Shown here in pieces: positions 9,037 through 16,461 of a stretch of 33,938 bases of DNA; the stretch's first letter is position 1; each line of letters starts with the position of its first letter. The position numbers and the translations under genes were made by a program. The notes below the pieces were generated by a model, which ran no database searches, was not told where the DNA came from, and saw nothing but the letters and a program-made list of their open reading frames with translations. The stretch comes from Blautia sp. (lineage in GTDB: Bacteria > Bacillota > Clostridia > Lachnospirales > Lachnospiraceae), in contig JALERH010000117.1 in NCBI GenBank assembly GCA_022764275.1, forward strand, positions 1-33,938. The letters are read 5' to 3'.

Positions 9037-10029
9037 ATGAGTAATTTGATTGCATGGATTATCCGGGCAATTCCTTTCGGAACGATCATTATGTTTGGTT
9101 CCATGGGTGAGATTATCACAGAGAAATCGGGAAATTTAAACCTTGGTGTTCCCGGCATTATGTATCTTGGCGGCTTTGCAGGCTTCGCAAGCTCCTATTA
9201 TTATGAGAAAACAGCAGAAAATCCCCAGGGGTGGATATGTATCCTGATAGCCTTGTTTGCTGCCATCGTTGCCTCCATGCTGGGCGGGCTGATTTTCAGT
9301 TTCCTTACCATTACCCTGCGTGCGAACCAGAACGTAACCGGTCTGGCGCTGACTACCTTTGGTATGGGTGTGGCAAACTTTTTCGGCGTATTCATCCTGA
9401 ATGGAGCCAGCTATACGGCAGCACCGCTGGCATATGCTTCATTTTCCAAGAAGATTCCCTTCCTTTCCTCAAAGTTCGGGGTGATCAGCAAGACCGTATT
9501 TTCCTACGGATTTCTGGTTTATGTGGCGATTATCATTGCGATTGTTCTGCACTTTGTGCTGAATAAAACGAGAGTGGGATTAAATCTGCGTGCAGTGGGA
9601 GAAAATCCAGGTACCGCAGATGCTGCAGGTATCAATGTTACGAAGTATAAATATCTGGCAACCTGCCTTGGAGCCGGACTTTCCGGAATCGGCGGCCTGT
9701 ATTATGTACTGGATTACAACCAGGGTATCTGGGCAACCACCGGACAGATTGAGGCGCTTGGCTGGCTGGCAGTTGCACTTGTTATTTTTACCACCTGGAA
9801 GCCGTTAAATGCGATCTGGGGAGCATACCTGTTCGGAATGCTTTACTGGCTGTATCAGTTCCTTCCGAGTATTCTGGGAATCAAAGTGGCAAGCTATGTG
9901 ACTGACCTGGTGCAGATGGTTCCGTATGTGGTAACCATTATCGTGCTTGTGGTAGTAAGCTTCCGAAAGAAGAAAGAGAATCAGCCGCCGGAAAGTCTGG
10001 GACTGTCCTACTTCCGCGAGGAGAGATAA
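9037..10029 (+). CDS. ABC transporter permease, YufQ/NupQ-like
   Basis: A 330-residue second permease of the BMP-type importer. It contains MGEIITEKSGNLNLGVPGIMYLGGFAGF, ANQNVTGLALTTFGMG and RVGLNLRAVGENPGTADAAGI, the standard motifs of the YufQ branch. The ATG follows directly on the stop of the preceding permease (TAAATG), with AAGGGGGTG as the ribosome binding site. It is the last gene of the operon and is followed by a strong hairpin (10045-10075) shared with the convergent gene. Confidence 0.9.
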   Translation: MSNLIAWIIRAIPFGTIIMFGSMGEIITEKSGNLNLGVPGIMYLGGFAGFASSYYYEKTAENPQGWICILIALFAAIVASMLGGLIFSFLTITLRANQNVTGLALTTFGMGVANFFGVFILNGASYTAAPLAYASFSKKIPFLSSKFGVISKTVFSYGFLVYVAIIIAIVLHFVLNKTRVGLNLRAVGENPGTADAAGINVTKYKYLATCLGAGLSGIGGLYYVLDYNQGIWATTGQIEALGWLAVALVIFTTWKPLNAIWGAYLFGMLYWLYQFLPSILGIKVASYVTDLVQMVPYVVTIIVLVVVSFRKKKENQPPESLGLSYFREER

Positions 10030-10044
10030 AACATATAATGATAA

Positions 10045-10075
10045 AAACAGGGACACCGATGAGGTGTCCCTGTTT
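10045..10075. terminator. Bidirectional intrinsic terminator between convergent genes
   Basis: A perfect 13-bp stem AAACAGGGACACC / GGTGTCCCTGTTT with the five-base loop GATGA. On the minus strand it is followed by TTTTTATC and on the plus strand it ends in TTT. It should stop both the importer operon and the alarmone synthetase transcript. Confidence 0.9.
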
Positions 10076-10086
10076 GATGTCCGGAA

Positions 10087-10764
10087 TCAGATGTCATGAA
10101 ATCTTCCAATCATATTCTTGATATTCTGCATTTCATTATCCATTTCAATTACCGCCTGGGCGGATCGCATCAGTTCGTCACTGATGGCATCATAGCCGTC
10201 CATCTCTTCAATGCCCTTTTTGTAGCGGAGCTGGTGTTCAAGGGTAGCCCAGAAGTCCATTCCGTTTGTACGAATCTGAATCTCAGCGCGCATAGGAGTT
10301 TTTCCCTTTGAGAAAAATACGGGGACTTCCACGATCATATGATAGCTGCGATAGCCATTGGGTTTGGGATTTTTGATATAGTCTTTTACATTGATTACCT
10401 TGATATCGTCCTGATTGGCAAGAAGATTTGCCACCGTATAAATATCATCAATAAAAGCGCACACAACCCGAATGCCTGCCACATCATTCAGATGTTCCTG
10501 GATATTTTCTGCCGTAAAATCATATCCTAACTTTTTTAGCTTTCGATAAATGCTCTCCGGTTTCTTGATTCTGGTTTTAATAAAAGAAATGGGATTTCTT
10601 TTGTATTCCACGGAAAATTCATCGTCCAGAACCTCAAGCTTTGTCTGAACTTCCCGAATCACACAGCGGTACATCATCATCAGATCACTGAATTTTGCGA
10701 CATTATTGATAAAGAGCTGTGGGTCAGGCGTCTCCAGCCAGGTGCTTTCTGTCTTTTCGTCCAT
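10087..10764 (-). CDS. Small alarmone synthetase / GTP pyrophosphokinase (RelQ/YjbM-like)
   Basis: A 225-residue single-domain RelA/SpoT nucleotidyltransferase that makes (p)ppGpp from ATP and GTP or GDP in the cytoplasm. It shows RIKKPESIYRKLKK (ATP/GTP-binding region), DVAGIRVVCAFIDDIY, PNGYRSYHMIV and AEIQIRTNGMDFWATLEHQLRYKK, the core synthetase motifs. No hydrolase, TGS or ACT domain is present, and length matches the SAS1 (RelQ/YjbM) class. ATG at 10764 is chosen over TTG at 10770 because AAGGA then lies seven bases upstream. It is a single-gene unit with its own strong promoter (10809-10837) and a terminator at each end of the region. Confidence 0.93.
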   Translation of the reverse strand: MDEKTESTWLETPDPQLFINNVAKFSDLMMMYRCVIREVQTKLEVLDDEFSVEYKRNPISFIKTRIKKPESIYRKLKKLGYDFTAENIQEHLNDVAGIRVVCAFIDDIYTVANLLANQDDIKVINVKDYIKNPKPNGYRSYHMIVEVPVFFSKGKTPMRAEIQIRTNGMDFWATLEHQLRYKKGIEEMDGYDAISDELMRSAQAVIEMDNEMQNIKNMIGRFHDI

Positions 10765-10808
10765 AGTCAATTCCTTTCTTCGCTGTCTTGTGCGAAGTTT
10801 TTTGTTTC

Positions 10809-10837
10809 ATTATAATGGATTATGGGGAAAATGGCAA
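10809..10837 (-). promoter_or_regulatory. Promoter of the alarmone synthetase gene
   Basis: On the minus strand: TTGCCA, 17-base spacer, TATAAT (perfect -10). A short hairpin, CTTCGC / GCGAAG (10778-10797), lies in the leader just 5' of the ribosome binding site and could modulate translation. Confidence 0.8.
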
Positions 10838-10865
10838 ATATTTTAGTCACAGAAATGATATAGTG

Positions 10866-10910
10866 AAAAACAATAAGCAGTGGTTTCTTTGATTTAGCCA
10901 CTGCTCATTG
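10866..10910 (-). terminator. Terminator of the GntR-containing minus-strand operon
   Basis: Read on the minus strand, CAATGAGCAGTGG pairs with CCACTGCTTATTG (13 bp, one G-U wobble) around a 14-base loop and runs directly into TTTTTC. It lies just after the stop of the GntR gene and upstream of the alarmone synthetase promoter. Confidence 0.85.
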
Positions 10911-10914
10911 TCTG

Positions 10915-11592
10915 CTATACATTTTCGTTTCCTTTCAAACCATGTGCTGAAAAACCTGCAGAATAATCCTGAATAGCTGAATTAATATGCTTGTTTAATG
11001 TTTTGAGTGCCATGTCGAGATTTCCGTTTTCCATGCTTTCCAGGATAAGCATATGGTGTTCTGCATTTTCTGGTCTGATGGAAGAAAAACTGTGAGACTG
11101 ATAAATACATAATTTTACTTCAGCAAGCAGACAATCATAAAGCTTTATCAGACGTTGGTTATCAGTCAGATGAACAAGTTGTTCATGAAAACTCACATCG
11201 GCCTTTATACTCTCATACCAGTCCTGTGTAGAATAAACAGCCCGAACATGCTCCGCAGAATGCCGTAGGGAAGATGGAATCATACCGGATCTTACAAGTT
11301 CTCGGATTGCCTCGCTTTCGAGAACTTCTCTGAGATGGAAAATTTCGCTTATATCTTCTACAGATATTTCTTTCACAAAAATACCCTTGTTCGGTATTCT
11401 GATCAGAAGGCCGTTAATTACCAGGTAAGAAATGGCTTCGCGAAGGGTATTACGACTTACTCCATAGCGTACGGACAGATCATTTTCTGTTATTTTAGAA
11501 CCAGGAGGAAAATACAGAGAATAAATGTCCTTCTCAAGCATCTCACGCACAGCATCCAAGGTAGAGACGGTTTTTAACTGAAGCGTCTTCAT
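10915..11592 (-). CDS. GntR-family transcriptional regulator, FCD (FadR) subfamily
   Basis: A 225-residue DNA-binding repressor. Residues ~10-75 form the winged helix (LSVRYGVSRNTLREAISYLVINGLL, with the wing RIPNKGIFV). Residues ~85-215 form the all-helical FCD ligand domain, with the usual metal/ligand residues in DVSFHEQLV and EHHMLILESM. FCD members often bind carboxylates or sugar acids. ATG at 11592 is preferred over an ATG five codons earlier, because GAGGAG lies eight bases upstream and overlaps that earlier codon. It is the last gene of the minus operon. It most likely controls that operon and the divergent TRAP/catabolic operon through the paired palindromes at 14481 and 14638. Confidence 0.93.
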   Translation of the reverse strand: MKTLQLKTVSTLDAVREMLEKDIYSLYFPPGSKITENDLSVRYGVSRNTLREAISYLVINGLLIRIPNKGIFVKEISVEDISEIFHLREVLESEAIRELVRSGMIPSSLRHSAEHVRAVYSTQDWYESIKADVSFHEQLVHLTDNQRLIKLYDCLLAEVKLCIYQSHSFSSIRPENAEHHMLILESMENGNLDMALKTLNKHINSAIQDYSAGFSAHGLKGNENV

Positions 11593-11643
11593 ACATTCAC
11601 TCCTCATTTATTTTCACATATTATATACCATAATTTTCCTTAA

Positions 11644-11658
11644 TTGCAAGCGCTTAAA
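11644..11658. promoter_or_regulatory. Possible catabolite-responsive element (cre-like)
   Basis: TTGCAAGCGCTTAAA matches the CcpA cre pattern WTGNNARCGNWWWCA at all but one position. It overlaps the stop codon of the cupin-type gene and lies ~50 bases upstream of the GntR start. Such a match can occur by chance, so this is weak. Confidence 0.25.
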
Positions 11659-12175
11659 GCACCAATTCTGCCATATCATCCTCGTCTGTAATGGATCGGG
11701 CAATTTTGTCATTCATAAAGGTTCTGCCAGGCAAAAGACAAATCAAGTGGGCTTCCTCTTTATGGACTGGGAATTGAGTGCCGTGGACAATCAAGGGATT
11801 GATTTTTACAAAGGTGCCCTGAGGGATATAAAAGGCTTCCAGATTATCTGCATTCAGAGAACCAGCTTCCGGTTTTCCGACGAAGATGATAACATCATCA
11901 TCAAAGGGGAACAAACCTTCACAGGTTGTCTGATGATATTCCAAAAATTTCACAATATTTTTTTCTGCCTTTTTGATGTGGCACACGCAGACTGCAGGGT
12001 TATTCCTGGAACGGTCAAAATCCAACCATAAAAGATCTGCGTAAAATCCACCTTCACCTTTTCCGTTACCTGTAATTGTACGGGATGCCATCTGCTTGTT
12101 GTTTGTTAAATCCTGGTAGCTTCCATATTTACGGAAAGCCTCTTCACTCAATGCTTGTACTTTAATGGTATGCAT
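11654..12175 (-). CDS. Ureidoglycolate lyase (AllA)/DUF4867-like cupin-fold protein
   Basis: A 173-residue protein beginning MHTIKVQALSEEAFRKYGSY, very like the N-terminus of AllA-family ureidoglycolate lyases. The core (LEYHQTTCEGLFPFDDDVIIFVG, AFYIPQGTFVKINPLIVHG, HLICLLPGRTF) resembles both AllA and the DUF4867 family. The frame is open to 12235, but ATG at 12175 is chosen because AAGGAGG lies directly upstream at good spacing. No other allantoin or purine catabolic gene is nearby, so ureidoglycolate is an unlikely substrate. Beside a Gfo/Idh/MocA dehydrogenase and a sugar epimerase, a lyase or isomerase acting on a keto-sugar or hydroxy acid is more plausible. The exact function is unknown. 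Confidence 0.75.
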   Translation of the reverse strand: MHTIKVQALSEEAFRKYGSYQDLTNNKQMASRTITGNGKGEGGFYADLLWLDFDRSRNNPAVCVCHIKKAEKNIVKFLEYHQTTCEGLFPFDDDVIIFVGKPEAGSLNADNLEAFYIPQGTFVKINPLIVHGTQFPVHKEEAHLICLLPGRTFMNDKIARSITDEDDMAELVL

Positions 12176-12225
12176 ATAGATCCTCCTTTTCATATTTCTG
12201 AGTGATTGAATACTAAATATTTTTA

Positions 12226-13191
12226 TTACGCCCACCAGATTCCGTCGGGATTTCCAATGGGAAGAATTTCTTTCAGAAATGTGGCTGCTTTGCTTAGCCC
12301 ATCTGGTTTAGACAAAAACATGTCCTCATGTTCAATACTGATAACGCCATCATAGCCTGAAAGGATAAGGAATGAAATTATTTCCTTCCAGGTATCACGG
12401 GACATCCCATAGCCGACTGTCCGAAATGTCCAGGATCGTTCTTCTGCCCTGGAATAATGCCTGGTATCCAGCACGCCGTTGATTCGTACATTTCTCTGAT
12501 TTATAAAAGTATCCTTTGCATGGACATGCCAGATGGCACCTTTCAGTGCGCATATGGCGTCCGGAATAGAAATACCCTGCCAGATCAAATGCGACGGATC
12601 CAGGTTTGCTCCGATTACCGACCCTACAGCCTGGCGAAGCCTTAACAGAGTATCAGGATTATAGACACAGAAGCCGGGATGCATTTCAATGGCAAGCTGA
12701 TTTACTCCAAAGTCGGCCCCTCTTTTGGAAGCCCATGTCCAGAAAGGAATCAGCTTTTCTTCCCATTGCCATTTCAGCATATTCTGATACTGAGGCGGCC
12801 AGGCACAGGTGATCCAATTGGGTGTTTTTTCCCCGGGACCGCCGCCCGGACATCCGGAGAAGGAACACACCGTACGAATATTTAATTTTTCTGCAAGGCG
12901 GAATGCGATTTCAAAGTCTTCTCTGCTTTTTTGCTCTTCACCGGGAATGGGACTGACCGGGTTACAGGAACAGTTTAATTGGCTTATGATCATGTTATTT
13001 CTTTTCAGAGTATCTTGAAAACAGATCAGGGCCGATTCATTTTCAAGAAGTTCCCGGGGATGAAAATGGCGCAATCCACGGTCTGGTTTTGAGGAAAGTT
13101 CAAGAGCTTCTATTCCAAGTTCACGGGTGAGAGCAAGAAGGTCAATCAACTCCATATCGGGAAAAAGCGTTGTGAATAAGCCAAGCTTCAA
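12226..13191 (-). CDS. Sugar phosphate isomerase/epimerase family TIM-barrel protein (AP_endonuc_2)
   Basis: A 321-residue xylose-isomerase-like TIM barrel. The four expected divalent-metal ligands are visible in order: Glu in AIEMHPGF, Asp in NLDPSHLIW, His in WHVHAKD and Glu in SIEHEDMF. Start is TTG at 13191, nine bases after AAGGAG; no ATG is available in frame nearby. Enzymes of this family epimerise or isomerise keto-sugars or dehydrate inososes. Next to a Gfo/Idh/MocA dehydrogenase, the usual theme is oxidation of a sugar to a keto form followed by epimerisation or lyase chemistry, as in the YcjS/YcjR pair of E. coli. It lies 48 bases after the dehydrogenase gene and in the same operon. 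Confidence 0.85.
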   Translation of the reverse strand: MKLGLFTTLFPDMELIDLLALTRELGIEALELSSKPDRGLRHFHPRELLENESALICFQDTLKRNNMIISQLNCSCNPVSPIPGEEQKSREDFEIAFRLAEKLNIRTVCSFSGCPGGGPGEKTPNWITCAWPPQYQNMLKWQWEEKLIPFWTWASKRGADFGVNQLAIEMHPGFCVYNPDTLLRLRQAVGSVIGANLDPSHLIWQGISIPDAICALKGAIWHVHAKDTFINQRNVRINGVLDTRHYSRAEERSWTFRTVGYGMSRDTWKEIISFLILSGYDGVISIEHEDMFLSKPDGLSKAATFLKEILPIGNPDGIWWA

Positions 13192-13239
13192 TGAGTTTAT
13201 CTCCTTTTTTTTATATTTCGGTCTAAAGAACGATTGTTT

Positions 13240-14391
13240 TTACGAAGAGACAGAAGTAATATTGACCCATATGTTTCCTTCTTTTGAAGATCTTTCACAT
13301 GCTTCTACAAAACGAAGCCCGTTCAGTCCATCAGTGACAGTGGGATAGTCCACCATTTCAGGAAAAAAGGTTCCATCCTGTTTTGCACGGATACAGGCAG
13401 TAAAGGAGGCATACAGATTGCTCATTGCTTCGAGAAAACCTTCTGTATGGCCGGCTGGCAGACGCGCATAGGAGGACGCTTCTGCCTCGCCGCCACGGTT
13501 GCCTCGGCGCATTTTATGGACATTTCCTTTTTCATCCGTCAAGGTGAACAGCTCGCATTCTTCCTGGTTCCATTCAATGCTGCCTTTTTCGCCAAAAATA
13601 CGGATACAGAAGCTATTTGCATGTCCAAGGGCAATTTTGCTTATCCAGAACATGCCGGTGGCGCCGCCCTCAAATTCTACAAGCACAAAGTCATTATCAT
13701 CCAGAATGCTTTCCGGGATCATGGTATCTGCTTTTGCCAGAACACGTTTTATTTTTAAATGGGTCATAGTGGATACTGCATTTTCAACATGGGTTCCCAG
13801 ATCACTGAGACAATAAGTAGAGCCTCCCTGCATGGGATCCAGACGCCACCCTTCAGGTTTTTGCTTTTCATTGAACAGACGCGCCATTCCGTCCTGCGGA
13901 TACTCGGACATTACGGTACGGATCTTACCGATTTTTCCACTTTGAATCAGACGGGAAATATGTTTTGCTGTCACATGTCCCATATAGGTGTAGGTAACCA
14001 TGAAAAGCAGTTCCTTTTCCTCGGCAAGTTTTTCCAGCTCCGAACCCTGTTCGGCTGTCAGAGCCAGGGGCTTGTCGCAGGCTACATGGATTCCGGCGTT
14101 TAGAAAAGCTTTTGCAATGGGATAGTGACTGACATTGGGGGTAACAATTACTACAAAATCAATCCCATCCTCGCGGCTCGATTCAGCTCTCGCCATTTCT
14201 TCAAAATTTCTGTAGCATTTTTCAGGGGAAATCCGAAGTTCTTTTGCCGTTGTGATATTTTTTGACGGTGTACGGGAAAAACAGCCGGCTGTTAAGATTG
14301 CAAGATTATCAAGATTGATGGCTCTTCTGTGCTGTGCACCAATAAAAGAACCGGGAGCGCCGCCGACCATTCCGTATGTAAGCTGTTTCAT
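13240..14391 (-). CDS. Gfo/Idh/MocA-family NAD(P)-dependent sugar dehydrogenase
   Basis: A 383-residue oxidoreductase. The N-terminal Rossmann domain starts GMVGGAPGSFIGAQHRRA. FVVIVTPNVSHYPIAKAFLNAGIHVACDKPLAL follows, with DKP standing for the usual EKP catalytic-lysine motif. The C-terminal sheet domain contains GGSTYCLSDLGTHVENAV with the conserved His. An ideal AGGAGG five bases before the ATG sets the start. It is the first gene of the minus operon. It should oxidise a sugar or cyclitol (often at C3) using NAD(P). The long-form N-terminus and GID-FVVIVTPN insertion point to the ~380-residue branch rather than to inositol dehydrogenase IolG. Confidence 0.9.
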   Translation of the reverse strand: MKQLTYGMVGGAPGSFIGAQHRRAINLDNLAILTAGCFSRTPSKNITTAKELRISPEKCYRNFEEMARAESSREDGIDFVVIVTPNVSHYPIAKAFLNAGIHVACDKPLALTAEQGSELEKLAEEKELLFMVTYTYMGHVTAKHISRLIQSGKIGKIRTVMSEYPQDGMARLFNEKQKPEGWRLDPMQGGSTYCLSDLGTHVENAVSTMTHLKIKRVLAKADTMIPESILDDNDFVLVEFEGGATGMFWISKIALGHANSFCIRIFGEKGSIEWNQEECELFTLTDEKGNVHKMRRGNRGGEAEASSYARLPAGHTEGFLEAMSNLYASFTACIRAKQDGTFFPEMVDYPTVTDGLNGLRFVEACERSSKEGNIWVNITSVSS

Positions 14392-14480
14392 ACAAACCTC
14401 CTGTATATGTCCTTATGCGAGTGATAATTGACAATACCTTATAGATTATTTTATACAAAATTTGGATAAAAACAAGTAGT

Positions 14481-14493
14481 ATTGTTCAACAAT
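14481..14493. promoter_or_regulatory. Putative GntR/FCD operator, copy 1
   Basis: ATTGTTCAACAAT is a perfect inverted repeat around one central base and extends to 15 bases with the flanking T and A. The TTGT-n-ACAA type core fits operators of FadR/FCD-type regulators. It lies just upstream of the minus-strand -10-like element. Confidence 0.7.
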
Positions 14494-14637
14494 AATAAAA
14501 AGCTTGTTTTGTGTATTTTATATAGATAAAAAATGATGATAGAAAGAAACTATAGGTGATGTAATTGTGTGATTGTGATAGAATTTGCAAACAATTACCT
14601 GCCAAATATGCAAAATGTATAAAAAATAAACAATAAG

Positions 14638-14650
14638 ATTGTTCAACAAT
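14638..14650. promoter_or_regulatory. Putative GntR/FCD operator, copy 2
   Basis: An identical copy of ATTGTTCAACAAT, 157 bases from copy 1 (about 15 helical turns). It lies just after the plus-strand TATAAA at 14618-14623, a position suited to repression of the TRAP operon. Confidence 0.7.
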
Positions 14651-14781
14651 ACTACTAGACAAATAAGGGGGATTGCTGTTATTATGGAATCACCAAGGAG
14701 GTCGAAACGTTGATCGACCGAAAAAACAGTGAATGGATTTCTGGAATCCAACAAAATTTTTCAATTCAAGGAGGAAGAAAA

Positions 14782-15819
14782 ATGAAGAAGAATCTCGTGA
14801 AAAAAATGATGTCAGTAGTTCTTACTGCAGGAATGCTCGCTGGAATGTGCGCAGTACCCGTTGCAGCAGAGGCACCGGAGTTTGAAGAGCAGACGATTAC
14901 CGTTTCCTACAACGCTGCCGAGACAACGCCTCATGGACAGGGTGTATCGAAGTTCAAAGAACTGGTAGAAGAGAAAACCGGCGGAAAAGTAACAGTGGAC
15001 TGCTACTTTAACGGAACTCTTTACAACACCCAGACGGAGTTTGAAGCGCTCCAGAAAGGTGAAGTTGATCTTATCATGGGGTCCCTGAACTCTGCAATGG
15101 AGTATATTCCGGAACTGAAGACCACATTCTGTCCATTCCTGTGGAAGAGTATTGACCATTACAATGGATTCTGGACAAGTGAAGATGGCCAGGCATTACT
15201 GACGAAAATTCAGGATGAACTGGATGTTCACTATTTTACCTTTGCAAGTGCAGGTTCCAGAAATATTGAGCTTACGAAAGACAAAAAAATCACTTGCCGT
15301 GAAGATATGGCAGACATTAAACTTAGATCTGCAGCCGCAGAAAATATGTTGGCCATGGTAGAAGCACTTGGAGCAAATCCTGTTCCAATCGCATTTGGTG
15401 ACACTTATCTTGGTCTGCAGACCGGCCTTGCAGAAGGCCTTGAAGGTGATACCCAGGGTCTTTATGCACAGGGCTTTAATGAAGTATTAAAAAGCATCAC
15501 TCTTACAGGACATGCATTCAGTTTTGATGGATTTATTGCAAGCCAGAAAATTTGGGATACCTGGTCTCCGGAATTACAGGCAGTGATCGAAGAGTCTATC
15601 GATGAAACAAATGCTTACATCAACGGAATTACTGCAGACGCAGAAGCAGCCGCTGCTGATAAATTGGCAGCAGACGGAATTACAATTTATGAGCTGACGG
15701 ATGAAGAATTGAGTGCTTACCGTGAAGAAGTTATGGAATATTTCATCAATTCTGATTACGCACAGGATTACGATATGGAATTGTTTGAAAAAATGAAAGC
15801 AATGGGTGATCAGTTCTGA
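14782..15819 (+). CDS. TRAP transporter substrate-binding protein (DctP family)
   Basis: A 345-residue extracytoplasmic receptor for the TRAP importer encoded downstream. ATG at 14782 follows AAGGAGGAAG; the frame is open 72 bases further up but without a good site. The signal peptide is residues ~1-32 (ends PVAAEA). The Cys at 23 is preceded by AGM, so no lipobox is formed. The mature protein has GQGVSKFKELVEEKTGGKVTVDCYFNGTLYN, typical of DctP, and SAAAENMLAMVEALGANPVPIAFGDTYLGLQTGLAEGLEGD with the carboxylate-binding Arg just before (KLRSAA). TRAP receptors bind organic acids: sugar acids, uronates, sialate or sulfonates. The first gene of the catabolic operon therefore points to an acidic substrate. 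Confidence 0.92.
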   Translation: MKKNLVKKMMSVVLTAGMLAGMCAVPVAAEAPEFEEQTITVSYNAAETTPHGQGVSKFKELVEEKTGGKVTVDCYFNGTLYNTQTEFEALQKGEVDLIMGSLNSAMEYIPELKTTFCPFLWKSIDHYNGFWTSEDGQALLTKIQDELDVHYFTFASAGSRNIELTKDKKITCREDMADIKLRSAAAENMLAMVEALGANPVPIAFGDTYLGLQTGLAEGLEGDTQGLYAQGFNEVLKSITLTGHAFSFDGFIASQKIWDTWSPELQAVIEESIDETNAYINGITADAEAAAADKLAADGITIYELTDEELSAYREEVMEYFINSDYAQDYDMELFEKMKAMGDQF

Positions 15820-15868
15820 TATTTATCATAAAAGACAGCTGCTTTAAGCAGTAACTGATTAGAAACCG

Positions 15869-15902
15869 GCCAACGGATACAGTATGATCTGCATCCGTTG
15901 GC
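15869..15902 (+). other. Intercistronic hairpin between TRAP receptor and membrane subunits
   Basis: A 10-bp stem GCCAACGGAT / ATCCGTTGGC, with an inner CAG/CTG pairing after one mismatch and a short loop. TATAATACTT follows, with no T-run. A smaller CTGCTT/AAGCAG hairpin precedes it (15839-15851). It probably stabilises the receptor message or partly attenuates transcription. Confidence 0.55.
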
Positions 15903-15951
15903 TATAATACTTCAAGCCTTAGTTTTATCAAAGAATAATGGAGTATGATGT

Positions 15952-16461
15952 ATGAATAAACTGAAAAAAATAGTAAATACGATCCTGGATATAGAGGAAA
16001 TATATATTCCTTCTATCCTTTTTGCTGTAGTTTTTGTTCTGTACCTTGCCATGATCTGCTTTCGTTATATCCTAAACTGGAAAATTGCTCCAATTTATGA
16101 GCTGTGCCAGGTGCTTTACCTGGAATGTGCCATGTTGGCAGCATCTTATGGAGGAAGGACAGATAAGCATGTAATCTTTCCGCTTCTGTACGACAGAGTG
16201 CCGCCGAGAGTAAAGATTATCTTCAGACTGATAGCAGATGTTTTTGTGGCTGTTCTGTCTGCAATCCTGATCTGCCCAGCCTGGGAATCAGTTTCTTTTA
16301 TTGCCAGAAAAAAGACATCCGTTTTGAAAATACCTTTTAGCATTGTTTATCTTCCATTTTTAATTTTCGTTGTATTATCTACTTTCTATTACATTGCCAA
16401 TTTTGTAAAGGATCTGAAAATCTTTATGGGGAAAACGGAAGAGAAGGAGGGGAAGAAATGA
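15952..16461 (+). CDS. TRAP transporter small permease (DctQ family)
   Basis: A 169-residue membrane protein with four predicted spans, roughly residues 18-38, 50-68 (containing YELCQVLYLECAMLAASYGGR), 90-110 and 128-148. Its length and the YGGRTDKHVIF motif after the second span match DctQ. GGAG eight bases upstream marks the start. Its stop overlaps the start of the large subunit (ATGA). It forms the membrane complex with DctM and is needed for receptor-dependent, ion-driven uptake. Confidence 0.9.
   Translation: MNKLKKIVNTILDIEEIYIPSILFAVVFVLYLAMICFRYILNWKIAPIYELCQVLYLECAMLAASYGGRTDKHVIFPLLYDRVPPRVKIIFRLIADVFVAVLSAILICPAWESVSFIARKKTSVLKIPFSIVYLPFLIFVVLSTFYYIANFVKDLKIFMGKTEEKEGKK

Larger units (their letters stand above)
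14392..14781. promoter_or_regulatory. Divergent control region between the two catabolic arms
   Basis: 390 AT-rich bases with no convincing gene. It holds two identical palindromes (14481-14493, 14638-14650). A minus-strand -10-like TGTATAAAAT is at 14448-14457. A plus-strand -10-like TGTATAAA has TATAAA at 14618-14623, with a weak TTACCT -35 17 bases upstream. Another plus-strand pair, TTGACA (14428) and TTATAC (14451), has correct spacing but points away from the nearest gene and may be fortuitous. The plus message would have a leader of ~150 bases. Confidence 0.6.

Noticed and set aside
11170-11200. Third GntR operator inside the gntR gene (AACAAGTTGTT)
   Set aside because: The half-sites are in the inverted order compared with ATTGTTCAACAAT and it lies in coding sequence.
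11654-12175. Allantoin/ureide degradation locus
   Set aside because: Only the AllA-like fold points there; no allantoinase, allantoate or ureidoglycolate dehydrogenase context. The Ldh2-type gene is more likely part of the sugar-acid operon.
14428-14456. Plus-strand promoter TTGACA-N17-TTATAC
   Set aside because: Spacing is good, but it lies over 300 bases from the TRAP receptor gene, beyond both operators; the TATAAA at 14618 is the better candidate.
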